DNA of 23,609 bases from positions 1-23,609 of IMG/VR virus record IMGVR_UViG_3300042521_002927; one strand, written 5' to 3'. Shown piece by piece: positions 14,141 through 20,153 of the stretch. Each line of letters starts with the position of its first letter. Position 1 is the first letter of the stretch. The notes under the pieces were generated by a model. The model worked only from the letters and a program-made list of their open reading frames with translations, was not told where the DNA came from and made no database searches. The stretch comes from a virus. The position numbers and the translations under genes were made by a program.

Positions 14141-14506
14141 TTAGGCAGCGGTCATCGTGGTGCCGTAGTGGCGAGCGGTGAGGCTCATCGACTCGAACTG
14201 CTCGGCAGCAAAGGTCGTGTCCAATCCAGTTACGATCGTGGTTCCGCCGGAGGGGAGACCTGCGCCGGAGATCGAGAGCGTGCCGCCCACGGTGGCCGCG
14301 AAGGTGCCGGTGCGCATGCCTTCAATCGAAATTTCGGTGACTGGTTCCGATGCGGCAACGGCAACCACACTGCCCTGGTCATCCTTGACCTCAGAGAGCG
14401 ATGTGGACTCACTTTTGGTGAGGCCGGTTACGATGAGGCCAGACACATCGGGAGTGCCGAAGGTGGCCGAGGAAACTGCGGATGAGCGGTAAATTGATGC
14501 TGCCAT
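14141..14506 (-). CDS. Major tail tube protein (probable)
   Basis: A 121-residue, Ser/Thr/Gly/Ala-rich, beta-strand-rich protein (begins MAASIYRSSAVSSATFGTPD). It contains VTEISIEGMRTGTFAATVGG, IVTGLDTTFAAEQFESMSLT and ends ARHYGTTMTAA. The order terminator protein, then tube, then chaperone is typical of siphophages, and the size and composition suit a small tail tube subunit. It is flanked on both sides by hairpins (14520-14535 and 14075-14126), as expected for a highly expressed gene with its own mRNA stability needs. The leader is A/C-rich (AACCCAAACACCT). The assignment rests mostly on position and composition. Confidence 0.62.
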   Translation of the reverse strand: MAASIYRSSAVSSATFGTPDVSGLIVTGLTKSESTSLSEVKDDQGSVVAVAASEPVTEISIEGMRTGTFAATVGGTLSISGAGLPSGGTTIVTGLDTTFAAEQFESMSLTARHYGTTMTAA

Positions 14507-14519
14507 AGGTGTTTGGGTT

Positions 14520-14540
14520 CACCGACTGGCGGGTGTCAAA
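14520..14540 (-). promoter_or_regulatory. TTTGACA box plus CACC/GGTG hairpin
   Basis: The minus strand reads TTTGACA (14540-14534) overlapping the upstream TGA stop, then a small hairpin with arms 14532-14535 and 14520-14523, then an A/C-rich leader to the ATG at 14506. Same layout as other junctions in this window. Confidence 0.45.
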
Positions 14541-14937
14541 TTTGCGTCAGGCCGAGGACGATTTCCGAGGAGGTCAGCCACCGCTCGTTGGCGGTGGATT
14601 GGGAGAACGAATTGAGCACAGCACCGGCGAGGTGGAGCGATGGCGGCAGGAAATCCACAAGCGCGGAGGGGTCCAAAATCTCAGCCTTCAGCGAGTCGCT
14701 GAGTGCCTGATGTGTCGGCAGGGATTCTTCAATCACGCATGGCGTGGAGATGACGATCTGCGCTGTGACCTTGTAGAGACCAAGCGCCACCGGATCGACG
14801 GTCTCGCAGGCGCAAAAGACAACCGGCGCATCGCCGGGTATGGTCTCGGCGGATTGGCCGGTGTGGATCGAGGAGTCGGCGAATGGGACGGTTGAGAGGA
14901 GCCACTCGCGGAGGCTGGTTTCGATTGCTGCGTTCAT
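14536..14937 (-). CDS. Tail terminator/completion protein (probable, gpU-like position)
   Basis: A 133-residue protein beginning MNAAIETSLREWLLSTVPFA. It contains PVVFCACETVDPVALGLYKV, a strand AQIVISTPCVIEES and a C-terminal WLTSSEIVLGLTQI. The alpha/beta make-up, with a helix first and then strands ending in 'eivlgl', and the size fit tail terminator proteins that cap the tube and join it to the head connector. It lies directly before the tail tube gene and starts as an ATGA overlap with the upstream connector. The family match is by position and fold impression only. The stop codon lies in a TTTGACA box. Confidence 0.55.
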   Translation of the reverse strand: MNAAIETSLREWLLSTVPFADSSIHTGQSAETIPGDAPVVFCACETVDPVALGLYKVTAQIVISTPCVIEESLPTHQALSDSLKAEILDPSALVDFLPPSLHLAGAVLNSFSQSTANERWLTSSEIVLGLTQI

Positions 14938-15257
14938 AAAGCGGAGCCGGGGACGATGGTGACGACGAACTCGAAGGGCGTGCCGGTCTGCTCGCGCACG
15001 GTGGCCACGGTGTAAGTCTTGCCATCCACCAGAAGCTGCTCGCCACGGCGGGGAGCGGATTGCAAGGCGGAGGCGAGAAAGCGCGCGGTGAATTCGCCGC
15101 CTTGGCGCAGACCGCCGGTTTCCAGATCAAGGCCGATGGCGATGGCTGAGAGGCCGACGCGGATGCTCTGCCCGCGAAATGTGACGGGCTTGCCGAGGAG
15201 CGTATTGCGCGCGGTGGCGGCGAGGTTTTCGAGATGGTCTTTTTGCGCGGGCGACAT
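14934..15257 (-). CDS. Head-tail connector/stopper protein (probable)
   Basis: A 107-residue protein with a short N-terminal helix (MSPAQKDHLENLAATARNTL) followed by beta strands (GKPVTFRGQSIRVG, GGEFTARFLASALQ, GEQLLVDGKTYTVATVREQ, FEFVVTIVPGSAL). Small beta-barrel proteins at this place (after the capsid, before the tail terminator) are usually head-completion or stopper proteins such as lambda gpFII. It starts just after an intrinsic terminator and a TTTGACA box, so its expression must depend on read-through or an unseen promoter. The stop overlaps the next start as ATGA. Confidence 0.58.
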   Translation of the reverse strand: MSPAQKDHLENLAATARNTLLGKPVTFRGQSIRVGLSAIAIGLDLETGGLRQGGEFTARFLASALQSAPRRGEQLLVDGKTYTVATVREQTGTPFEFVVTIVPGSAL

Positions 15258-15274
15258 GCCTGTGCGGATGTGTC

Positions 15275-15311
15275 AAAAGAAAACGCCCACCGGATTAGGT
15301 CCGGCGGGCGT
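15275..15311 (-). terminator. Intrinsic terminator after the head module
   Basis: The minus strand has a 12-base-pair stem with arms 15300-15311 and 15283-15294 (ACGCCCGCCGGA/TCCGGTGGGCGT, one G-U pair) and a 5-base loop, followed by TTTTCTTTT (15283-15275). This is a textbook rho-independent terminator placed behind the capsid and the small 78-residue gene. It would reduce transcription of the tail genes relative to the head genes. Confidence 0.85.
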
Positions 15312-15338
15312 CTTCGGGCTGGCGCGGGGAATGCGCTG

Positions 15339-15575
15339 TTATTTTTTCTTTTTGGGTGACTCTTCGACTTCGACGGGCGCGGGTGCGGCGGATGGCTTCT
15401 TCGCATGGCGCTTCAAAGTATCACTTAGCGATACAACGAGCGTTTCTTCGCATGTCAGTTCGCCGGCGACTTGCTTGGCCTTGAAGTCTGCGAGCTGCTC
15501 GCCGAGCGGGACGCTTGGCAGGTGCTGGACCTGCCAAGTGTCGCCGGTGCGAGTGATCGTGATTGCGAGGCGCAT
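15339..15575 (-). CDS. Small protein downstream of capsid
   Basis: A 78-residue protein beginning MRLAITITRTGDTWQVQHLP. The middle part is acidic and helical, and the C-terminus is Pro/Ala/Glu-rich ending in KKKK. It starts 5 bases after the capsid stop and is the last gene before the terminator, so it is likely co-expressed at capsid level. A small head accessory, such as a decoration protein or connector adaptor, is possible. No motif proves it, and the disordered basic tail would also suit a DNA- or capsid-binding role. Confidence 0.6.
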   Translation of the reverse strand: MRLAITITRTGDTWQVQHLPSVPLGEQLADFKAKQVAGELTCEETLVVSLSDTLKRHAKKPSAAPAPVEVEESPKKKK

Positions 15576-15580
15576 CAGAC

Positions 15581-16486
15581 TTAGGCGCTGACGATGCGCT
15601 TGAGGGCGGCGGCGTGGCCGAGGGCGAAGCCGTAGTTGACTTCGAGAACTTGCTTCTCGGTGTCGGTGTCAGGGTCGCCCCATGCGCGGTATTCGATGGT
15701 GAGGCCGGTCTCTGGATCAACTGCCACTTCGTAGGCTGTGAGGTTAGCGCGAACACCTGGGGATGGCTGCACAGGTGAGAAGGCAACCAAGATTGCCTCT
15801 GGGAGTGCGACCATACCGACGAGGTTCTGCGAGTTGCCGGGGATCAAGTTGGTTCCGATAACATCGAAGCCAGCGATCTGTGGCAGGCGGCCGTTTTGGA
15901 TGGCGCTTGCTGTGCCGACTGCGGCGGCGTTCTTGATGCCGGCGTCCTTGAGGAGCGCGCCTTCGTAGGAGTTGTCAAGGATCATCACGCGGCTGGATTT
16001 GGACCATTTGGCCTGGTCAAGCGCGGTCTTGATGTTGACCATATCTTCGCTGTCGAAGGCAGAGGCTGCTCCGGTGTGGATCGCTGCGCCGTAGTTGGCG
16101 AGAGTCACGACGGAGAGGATGTCGCGGAGGATGTCCTCGGCGAGTTTGCGGCCCTTCAAAAATCCGAGTTGTTCAGGATTGAAGTAAGGCTGGCGGGCGA
16201 GTTCGCTGGATGTGAAGGAGAGCGCTTGGTATTTGCGCTTGTTCACGGTGACTTCGCGGGAGTTGATCGCGTTCGTGTCGCCGAAAGAATAGGTTCCGCT
16301 GAAATCGCTCGTCGCGTCAGTGGCGAGAGGGAAGAAGGGAACGGCGATCTTGTCGGTGCCTTGAAGCGGGACCGAGTTGAAGACGGTCGAGAAGGCGGTG
16401 ATGGGAAGAAGGGATTCGCGCAGGGCGACGAGCGCGCTGTCGAGAACCACGTTCAGTTTCAGTTCGGATGAGATGGTGGTGGCCAT
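15581..16486 (-). CDS. Major capsid protein (HK97/P22 coat-type fold)
   Basis: A 301-residue protein. The N-terminus (ATTISSELKLNVVLDSALVA) is followed by a beta-rich P22-coat-like region (LQGTDKIAVPFFPLATDAT). Next are the segment REVTVNKRKYQALSFTSSEL and the helix-rich core FLKGRKLAEDILRDILSVVT. A domain with SSRVMILDNSYEGALLKDAG and GFDVIGTNLI follows. The end, AYEVAVDPETGLTIEYRAWG, continues to a terminal helix (ALGHAAALKRIVSA). The order and length match P22-gp5-like/HK97-fold coat proteins of phages with a separate scaffold. It lies directly after the protease/scaffold gene. The leader is A/C-rich (AACCCAACCACCACC), without Shine-Dalgarno, although the product must be abundant. Confidence 0.85.
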   Translation of the reverse strand: MATTISSELKLNVVLDSALVALRESLLPITAFSTVFNSVPLQGTDKIAVPFFPLATDATSDFSGTYSFGDTNAINSREVTVNKRKYQALSFTSSELARQPYFNPEQLGFLKGRKLAEDILRDILSVVTLANYGAAIHTGAASAFDSEDMVNIKTALDQAKWSKSSRVMILDNSYEGALLKDAGIKNAAAVGTASAIQNGRLPQIAGFDVIGTNLIPGNSQNLVGMVALPEAILVAFSPVQPSPGVRANLTAYEVAVDPETGLTIEYRAWGDPDTDTEKQVLEVNYGFALGHAAALKRIVSA

Positions 16487-16518
16487 GGTGTGTTAGGTGG
16501 TGGTTGGGTTTTCGTGAA

Positions 16519-17040
16519 TTATTGCGGTGTCAAATTTTTGGCCGCGATTTCGAGCGCCTTGCGGTTCGCGCGGAAGATGCGGGTCTTCTCGGCACCGGTG
16601 GCGTTCTTCCAAGCGTCGTAGATGTTTTCCGCGTTCTGCGTGGGCAGGACTTCGGGGATTTCGCGAGCGGCTGAGAGGCCGAGGCTGCGCTCGAGGCGGG
16701 CGAGGGATTCGCGCTCGGCGGCGATTTCGCTGCGGAGGAATTCGATATTCGCGCTGGCTTCTTTGAGTCCGGCCACAGCTGCGTCGCGCTCGGCGATGAC
16801 GGCGTTGTATTTGGCGAGGATTGCATCAGCGGCGGCGAGCTTGGCTTGAGGCTCGGCGGGAGCTTCGACAACTTCGGGCGCGGGAGCTTCGACGGTCTCG
16901 GTTTCGACGACCTCTGTTTCGTTGGTCGTTTCGACGATTGGCTCGGCAGGAGCGGATTCGCTCACGACGGTGGCAGTGATGATCTCGGCGGCTTCTTCAG
17001 CGACTTCGGCTGAGTAGGTGATGACTTCTGTTGGATTCAT
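16519..17040 (-). CDS. Internal scaffold protein (Nu3-like, predicted internal start)
   Basis: Residue 207 of the protease frame is a methionine (MNPTEVITYSAEVAEEAAE) at the exact border between the protease domain and the acidic scaffold domain. Upstream, the minus strand has a TTTGACA box (17070-17064) and an A/C-rich leader (AAAGCACAGAACACC), both features seen before other starts in this window. Translation from here would yield a 173-residue free scaffold, as lambda Nu3 arises inside gene C. This is inference from domain border plus leader; no separate stop or gene marks it. Confidence 0.5.
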   Translation of the reverse strand: MNPTEVITYSAEVAEEAAEIITATVVSESAPAEPIVETTNETEVVETETVEAPAPEVVEAPAEPQAKLAAADAILAKYNAVIAERDAAVAGLKEASANIEFLRSEIAAERESLARLERSLGLSAAREIPEVLPTQNAENIYDAWKNATGAEKTRIFRANRKALEIAAKNLTPQ

Positions 17041-17658
17041 GGTGTTCTGTGCTTTTGCGAATTTGTCAAAACGAGCGCGGAGCATTTCGGGTGTGGCTGT
17101 TGCAGCAGCGGCAACGCCTTCCTCGATGGCATCGGCAAAACCGAGGGCGACGGCTTCGACGGCATCCAGCCATGTCTCAGCGTCCATCATTGCGCCGATT
17201 TCCTCAGCATTGATGCCGGTCTTGCGGACATAGGCGTTGCGGAGATTGACTTTGAGTTTGTCGAGAAGGTCGGCTTCTTTGCGTAGGTCTTTGCTTTCGC
17301 CCATGCTCACCGTCCAAGGGTTGTGGATCATGAGGAGCGCGTTGTCGGCCATGTAAACGGGCGCGCCTGCCATGGCGATGACGCTGGCCATAGATGCGGC
17401 CATGGCGTCGATGTGAACGGTCAAGCCGCCTTCGTGGCGGCGGAGGGCGTTGTAGATGGCCGTGCCTTCGATGACGCTGCCGCCGGGCGAGTTGATGCGC
17501 AGGTGAATGTGTTGGCCGGAGAGTTTGCCGAGGTCAGCGAGGAACTCTTTCGAGCCTGCGCCAAAAGCACCGATCTCGTCGTAGAGCGTAACGGTGGTTT
17601 CGTTGTTGCCGGTTTGTTCCATTGCATAAAATTTCGGGGTGGATGTGGGTGTGGTCAT
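16519..17658 (-). CDS. ClpP-type prohead protease with C-terminal scaffold domain
   Basis: A 379-residue fusion. Residues ~1-190 are a ClpP/S14-like serine protease: NSPGGSVIEG at 56-65, nucleophile S89 in DAMAASMASVIAMAG, and H112 in LMIHNPWTVSMG. The acid is likely in the MMDAETWLDAVEAVALGFAD region (158-176). Residues ~207-379 are very acidic and then coiled-coil (many Glu/Val/Ala, then SLARLERSLG), ending in NRKALEIAAKNLTPQ; this resembles a capsid scaffold. In lambda, protease C overlaps scaffold Nu3 in the same way. The protease should mature the prohead by cutting scaffold and portal or capsid partners. The start overlaps the portal stop as ATGA (17655-17658). Confidence 0.88.
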   Translation of the reverse strand: MTTPTSTPKFYAMEQTGNNETTVTLYDEIGAFGAGSKEFLADLGKLSGQHIHLRINSPGGSVIEGTAIYNALRRHEGGLTVHIDAMAASMASVIAMAGAPVYMADNALLMIHNPWTVSMGESKDLRKEADLLDKLKVNLRNAYVRKTGINAEEIGAMMDAETWLDAVEAVALGFADAIEEGVAAAATATPEMLRARFDKFAKAQNTMNPTEVITYSAEVAEEAAEIITATVVSESAPAEPIVETTNETEVVETETVEAPAPEVVEAPAEPQAKLAAADAILAKYNAVIAERDAAVAGLKEASANIEFLRSEIAAERESLARLERSLGLSAAREIPEVLPTQNAENIYDAWKNATGAEKTRIFRANRKALEIAAKNLTPQ

Positions 17659-19379
17659 GGTTCGGTTGGGTTGTCTTCGGGAGTGGGGTTAGTGGTGGCA
17701 TCTGCGCCCGCGAGTTCACTGCTCAGAGTGATCGGCGAGCGGATTGGGTTTTGTTGCCATTCGGACAAGACATCCGATCCCATTTCGGGCAGCGCCAAGG
17801 ATTGGCGGACGGACTGCTCGAGCGCTTGCTCTGGAGTCAAAACGCCAGCGCGGACAGCAACGCCGATGGCGTCGAGTTTTTCCTTGGCGAGAAGATCGGA
17901 AATGGCGGGAGATTGATTAGAGTCGTCGTCATCCGGCTCGGCGGGTTGTTGCGCGGCGATGCCGTTGCGGAGGGCGTTGGGGAAGACTTCGGAAATGTTG
18001 AGGCCGAGCGCGTCGCACTTGGCTTTGCGGCGGAGGAAGGTATCGATCACATCGTCCTCTTCCTCGGTGGCGCGGAGTCCGAGCATGTTAAAGTAGCGGG
18101 TCGGCGAGAGGTGGCCCTTGTCGAGTTGCTCGCTGTAAGCGCGGGCGTCGCGGCCGCTGTCCACCGTGATCTTGCGCGGGGCGAGCCATTCGTGCCGCCA
18201 CCAGTCGTCGCCGGGGTATTCGAGGCGACCGGCCTGCATTTCGTGCCAGAGCCAGTATTTGTAGAAAGGGCGGCAAAACTGATCGATGACCTGCTGCTGA
18301 AGGCGCTCGAGGAAGTTTTGGGTGACTTCGAGGATGGCCCTTTGCTCGGTTCCTGCCAAGCCGACATTGACCATCATGGCTTCCGGCGGGAGGCCGATGG
18401 CGAAGGCAACATCCGAGCGGAGGGCGCGCATCACGGCTTCGTAGGTCTGGCCAGGTATGTCGTTCTTGAAGGCTTCGAGCTTTTCGCCTGGCTTCAGGCG
18501 CGGGAGGAGGATGCCGTTCGGGAGGTCGGTGGTTTGAAGTTCGCCGACTTCGTTGGTGGTGGATTTCAGTCCCGCACCGAGGCCGATCTTGGCGACTTCG
18601 GTGCTAGTCACCATGTAGCCAATTTGCGCGCCTGCCTTGTATGCGCCTTTCACGAAGCCATTTATTTCGGAGATGTCGCGGAGGTTGGAGACTGCGGAGT
18701 GAAGCCACGACACGCCGCGCGGTTGTCCGTGCCTGCGGATGTGCCGCATGTGTAGCACTTGGTCGGCGGAGATTTCTTTGCCTCCGATCGTGTAGGCTGC
18801 GGGCGCTCCGAATTGGTCGAGGCGCACGCCGTCGTGCGTCATGTCATCCGGGTTGCCGAAGCTGGCAGAGCCTCCGATGGCTTCGCCGCCGATGAAGCGG
18901 ACGCGGGCGGCACCTTCTCTGGTCTTGAGGAATTGCGCGAAGAAATCACCGTCGATGGCGACCTGTCGCAAGATGAGCGATTGCGCGGTGTAAAAATTAA
19001 CCTGTGCCGATGCGTCGAATGCCCATGCCTCGGCGCAGTTTCTGTCTTCAAAATACTGGTCGACCTTTTTGTTCCAAGCGGCGTTCGATGTTTTCGGCTG
19101 AACCACGATGCCGGTCCCGATGGCGCGCTGTGCCAGATGCTCGACAAGGTAGGTCGCCTGCGGTGCGTTGTTGTAGAGCCAGCGCGCGAGGCGCAGGATT
19201 TCCATGCGCGTGTAGGCCGTGAGTTCGCGCTTAGGGTCGGTGGTCGGCACCCAAACGAGGCCGCGATTTAGCGAAGGTTGCGCGGCTTCAAATGCCGCTG
19301 CTTTTGCGTCGAGCTTGCGCGGGCGACCTGCTCCAGAGCGGGTTCCTCCCCAACTTGATTTTTTTGATTTTGACGGCAC
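17655..19379 (-). CDS. Portal protein (lambda-family)
   Basis: A 574-residue protein. The N-terminus is basic with GGTRSGAGRPRKLDAKAAAF. The portal core begins around residue 45 (TDPKRELTAYTRMEILRLAR). The family landmark LHMRHIRRHGQPRGVSWLHS (about 219-238) corresponds to the 'R.GQ.RGvs' region of lambda-type (Phage_portal_2-like) portals. It is followed by GFVKGAYKAGAQIGYMV and later VNVGLAGTEQRAILEVTQNF. It ends with a flexible Pro/Asp/Thr-rich tail (residues ~540-574). The portal is the dodecameric ring for DNA entry and exit. The start is GTG at 19379, inside a CACGCC-N6-GGCGTG palindrome shared with the previous gene's GTG start. The stop overlaps the protease start as ATGA. Confidence 0.9.
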   Translation of the reverse strand: MPSKSKKSSWGGTRSGAGRPRKLDAKAAAFEAAQPSLNRGLVWVPTTDPKRELTAYTRMEILRLARWLYNNAPQATYLVEHLAQRAIGTGIVVQPKTSNAAWNKKVDQYFEDRNCAEAWAFDASAQVNFYTAQSLILRQVAIDGDFFAQFLKTREGAARVRFIGGEAIGGSASFGNPDDMTHDGVRLDQFGAPAAYTIGGKEISADQVLHMRHIRRHGQPRGVSWLHSAVSNLRDISEINGFVKGAYKAGAQIGYMVTSTEVAKIGLGAGLKSTTNEVGELQTTDLPNGILLPRLKPGEKLEAFKNDIPGQTYEAVMRALRSDVAFAIGLPPEAMMVNVGLAGTEQRAILEVTQNFLERLQQQVIDQFCRPFYKYWLWHEMQAGRLEYPGDDWWRHEWLAPRKITVDSGRDARAYSEQLDKGHLSPTRYFNMLGLRATEEEDDVIDTFLRRKAKCDALGLNISEVFPNALRNGIAAQQPAEPDDDDSNQSPAISDLLAKEKLDAIGVAVRAGVLTPEQALEQSVRQSLALPEMGSDVLSEWQQNPIRSPITLSSELAGADATTNPTPEDNPTEP

Positions 19380-19399
19380 GCCACGGGCGGCGTGTCAAA
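19377..19399 (-). promoter_or_regulatory. Start-codon palindrome with TTTGACA box (portal)
   Basis: The minus strand reads TTTGACA (19399-19393), overlapping the previous stop, then CACGCC-N6-GGCGTG. The last three bases, GTG (19379-19377), are the portal start codon. In the mRNA the start would be paired in a hairpin stem. The geometry is identical to 19690-19668. Confidence 0.6.
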
Positions 19400-19670
19400 C
19401 GGCAGTGCCGTATCTGCTGCGGTCGGCGATGGCGAAAAGTTGGCGACCGTTCGGACCTTCCGCGAGGAGTTCTTCGACTGCCTGGAGCAAAAGCCATTTC
19501 GGAAAAGAGACCTGCCCGCCTGTGCCGGTGCCGTCGGATGACAGAGAGGTGATGACGACTTCCTCGGTTGCCGACGCGAATGTGGCGAGCGCGAGGGCTT
19601 CGAGTTCCGCTGTGGTCTTGGTGCGGCGAAGGAAGGATTTAACGCCGGAAATTTTGTCGAGGTCGGTCAC
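19395..19670 (-). CDS. gpW-like head-tail joining protein (probable)
   Basis: A 91-residue protein beginning MTDLDKISGVKSFLRRTKTT from a GTG at 19670. A helix is followed by a beta-hairpin-like stretch (VVITSLSSDGTGTGGQVSFP) and a second helix (KWLLLQAVEELLAEG). This helix-hairpin-helix layout, and the place between terminase and portal, match lambda gpW, which joins the packaged head to the tail. It is longer than lambda gpW (68 residues) and lacks a clear sequence match, so the call leans on context. The GTG lies in a palindrome like the one at the portal start. Confidence 0.5.
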   Translation of the reverse strand: MTDLDKISGVKSFLRRTKTTAELEALALATFASATEEVVITSLSSDGTGTGGQVSFPKWLLLQAVEELLAEGPNGRQLFAIADRSRYGTAV

Positions 19671-19690
19671 GCCTCGGCGGGCGTGTCAAA
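19668..19690 (-). promoter_or_regulatory. Start-codon palindrome with TTTGACA box (gpW-like gene)
   Basis: The minus strand reads TTTGACA (19690-19684), then CACGCC (19685-19680), a 6-base loop and GGCGTG (19673-19668). The final GTG is the start codon. It is the second copy of the element at 19399-19377. There is no Shine-Dalgarno. Confidence 0.6.
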
Positions 19691-19722
19691 ATGGAAAAGC
19701 AGGGACGGTGTGCACTTCCTTT

Positions 19723-19830
19723 TCAAGCGTGGGCTTTCGGGAGTCTTGGACCATACATGGCCGCCCATCCCACCGGCGTCAGTGTGCTTCTACGAGAGGC
19801 CGCTTCGGTCGTGTGTCCGCCTGCCTGCAT
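19723..19830 (-). CDS. Possible 35-residue small ORF
   Basis: ATG at 19830 to TGA at 19723, starting MQAGGHTTEAASRRSTLTPV. A TTTGAC box lies 12 bases upstream, and the ATG sits in the loop of a CCGCCT/AGGCGG hairpin, as at other junctions here. The product is short, unlike any family I know, and the composition gives no further support. It may not be translated. Confidence 0.2.
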   Translation of the reverse strand: MQAGGHTTEAASRRSTLTPVGWAAMYGPRLPKAHA

Positions 19831-19853
19831 GGAGGCGGGAGAGTCAAAGTTTA

Positions 19854-19889
19854 GAAAAGAAAAACACTACACTCGGCGAGTGTAGTGTT
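19854..19889 (-). terminator. Intrinsic terminator with perfect 12-bp stem
   Basis: The minus strand reads AACACTACACTC, loop GCC, GAGTGTAGTGTT, then TTTCTTTTCT. Arms are 19878-19889 and 19863-19874. The stem is perfect and followed by a T-rich tract, so it should stop minus-strand transcription about 200 bases before the gpW-like gene. Confidence 0.85.
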
Positions 19890-19955
19890 CGGCATGATTA
19901 GAATGTGTGCGGCAGTTCAAGCGTGGCTTGAGTTCGCGGCGGTGTTTCTAAACAT

Positions 19956-19983
19956 GTTGAAAAAACAGACCTGTTTTTTCAAC
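19956..19983. repeat. Perfect 13-bp inverted repeat with 2-base spacer
   Basis: GTTGAAAAAACAG (19956-19968), AC, then CTGTTTTTTCAAC (19971-19983). The near-continuous symmetry suits a dimeric DNA-binding protein. As RNA the 2-base loop is too tight unless the inner pairs open. The A6/T6 runs could also weaken transcription in either direction. Operator is the more likely reading; it is unproven. Confidence 0.6.
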
Positions 19984-20022
19984 GATACCCGATGAGATAT
20001 ACGGCAACGAAGATATCCTTTG

Positions 20023-20051
20023 TTTATACCGGTTGAGGTATAAGTCATAAA
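20023..20051 (-). promoter_or_regulatory. Possible promoter with overlapping palindrome
   Basis: The minus strand has TATAAA (20028-20023) 17 bases after TTTATG (20051-20046), a good -10 but a poor -35. The palindrome TTATACC-N6-GGTATAA (20024-20043) covers the -10, as a repressor or activator site would. A transcript from here would pass the 28-base palindrome and end at the terminator near 19854, or read through into the head genes. Confidence 0.3.
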
Positions 20052-20085
20052 AATTATGTCGGAAAAATGTAGTCGTTTTTCTGAC

Positions 20086-20133
20086 AAAAAAAAGACCCGC
20101 CGAATTACGCATGCAAGCAGAGGCGCGGCGGGT
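20086..20133 (-). terminator. Intrinsic terminator after the small-gene cluster
   Basis: On the minus strand ACCCGCCG (20133-20126) pairs with CGGCGGGT (20102-20095), followed by C and eight Ts (20093-20086). The loop is long (23 bases) and contains GCATGC. It lies 20 bases after the stop of the ribbon-helix-helix gene and ends that operon. Confidence 0.78.
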
Positions 20134-20153
20134 TTGATAGATTTACGGGCGAG

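Larger units (their letters stand above)
19671..20153 (-). other. Noncoding control region between packaging and head genes
   Basis: About 480 bases without a convincing gene. Read on the minus strand it holds an intrinsic terminator (20133-20086) and an inverted repeat GTCGGAAAAA/TTTTTCTGAC (20058-20067, 20076-20085, one mismatch). A possible -10 (TATAAA, 20028-20023) follows, overlapped by the palindrome TTATACC-N6-GGTATAA (20024-20043). Then come a perfect 13-base inverted repeat (19956-19983), a second intrinsic terminator (19889-19854) and a 35-codon open frame. The 11-mer ttcaagcgtgg occurs twice (19722-19732 and 19916-19926). This part is A/T-richer than the flanking genes. Confidence 0.7.

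Noticed and set aside
17622-18755. Plus-strand open frame of 377 codons opposite the portal gene
   Set aside because: Antisense to a well-supported portal; composition is that of a shadow frame.
14534-19690. TTTGACA boxes as sigma-70 promoters
   Set aside because: TTGACA matches a -35, but I find no acceptable -10 at 16-18 bases downstream in the copies checked, and most copies sit closer than 45 bases to a start codon.
3486-19690. CRISPR array from repeated short motifs
   Set aside because: The repeats are 7-23 bases, irregularly spaced over kilobases and tied to gene ends; there are no regular spacers.
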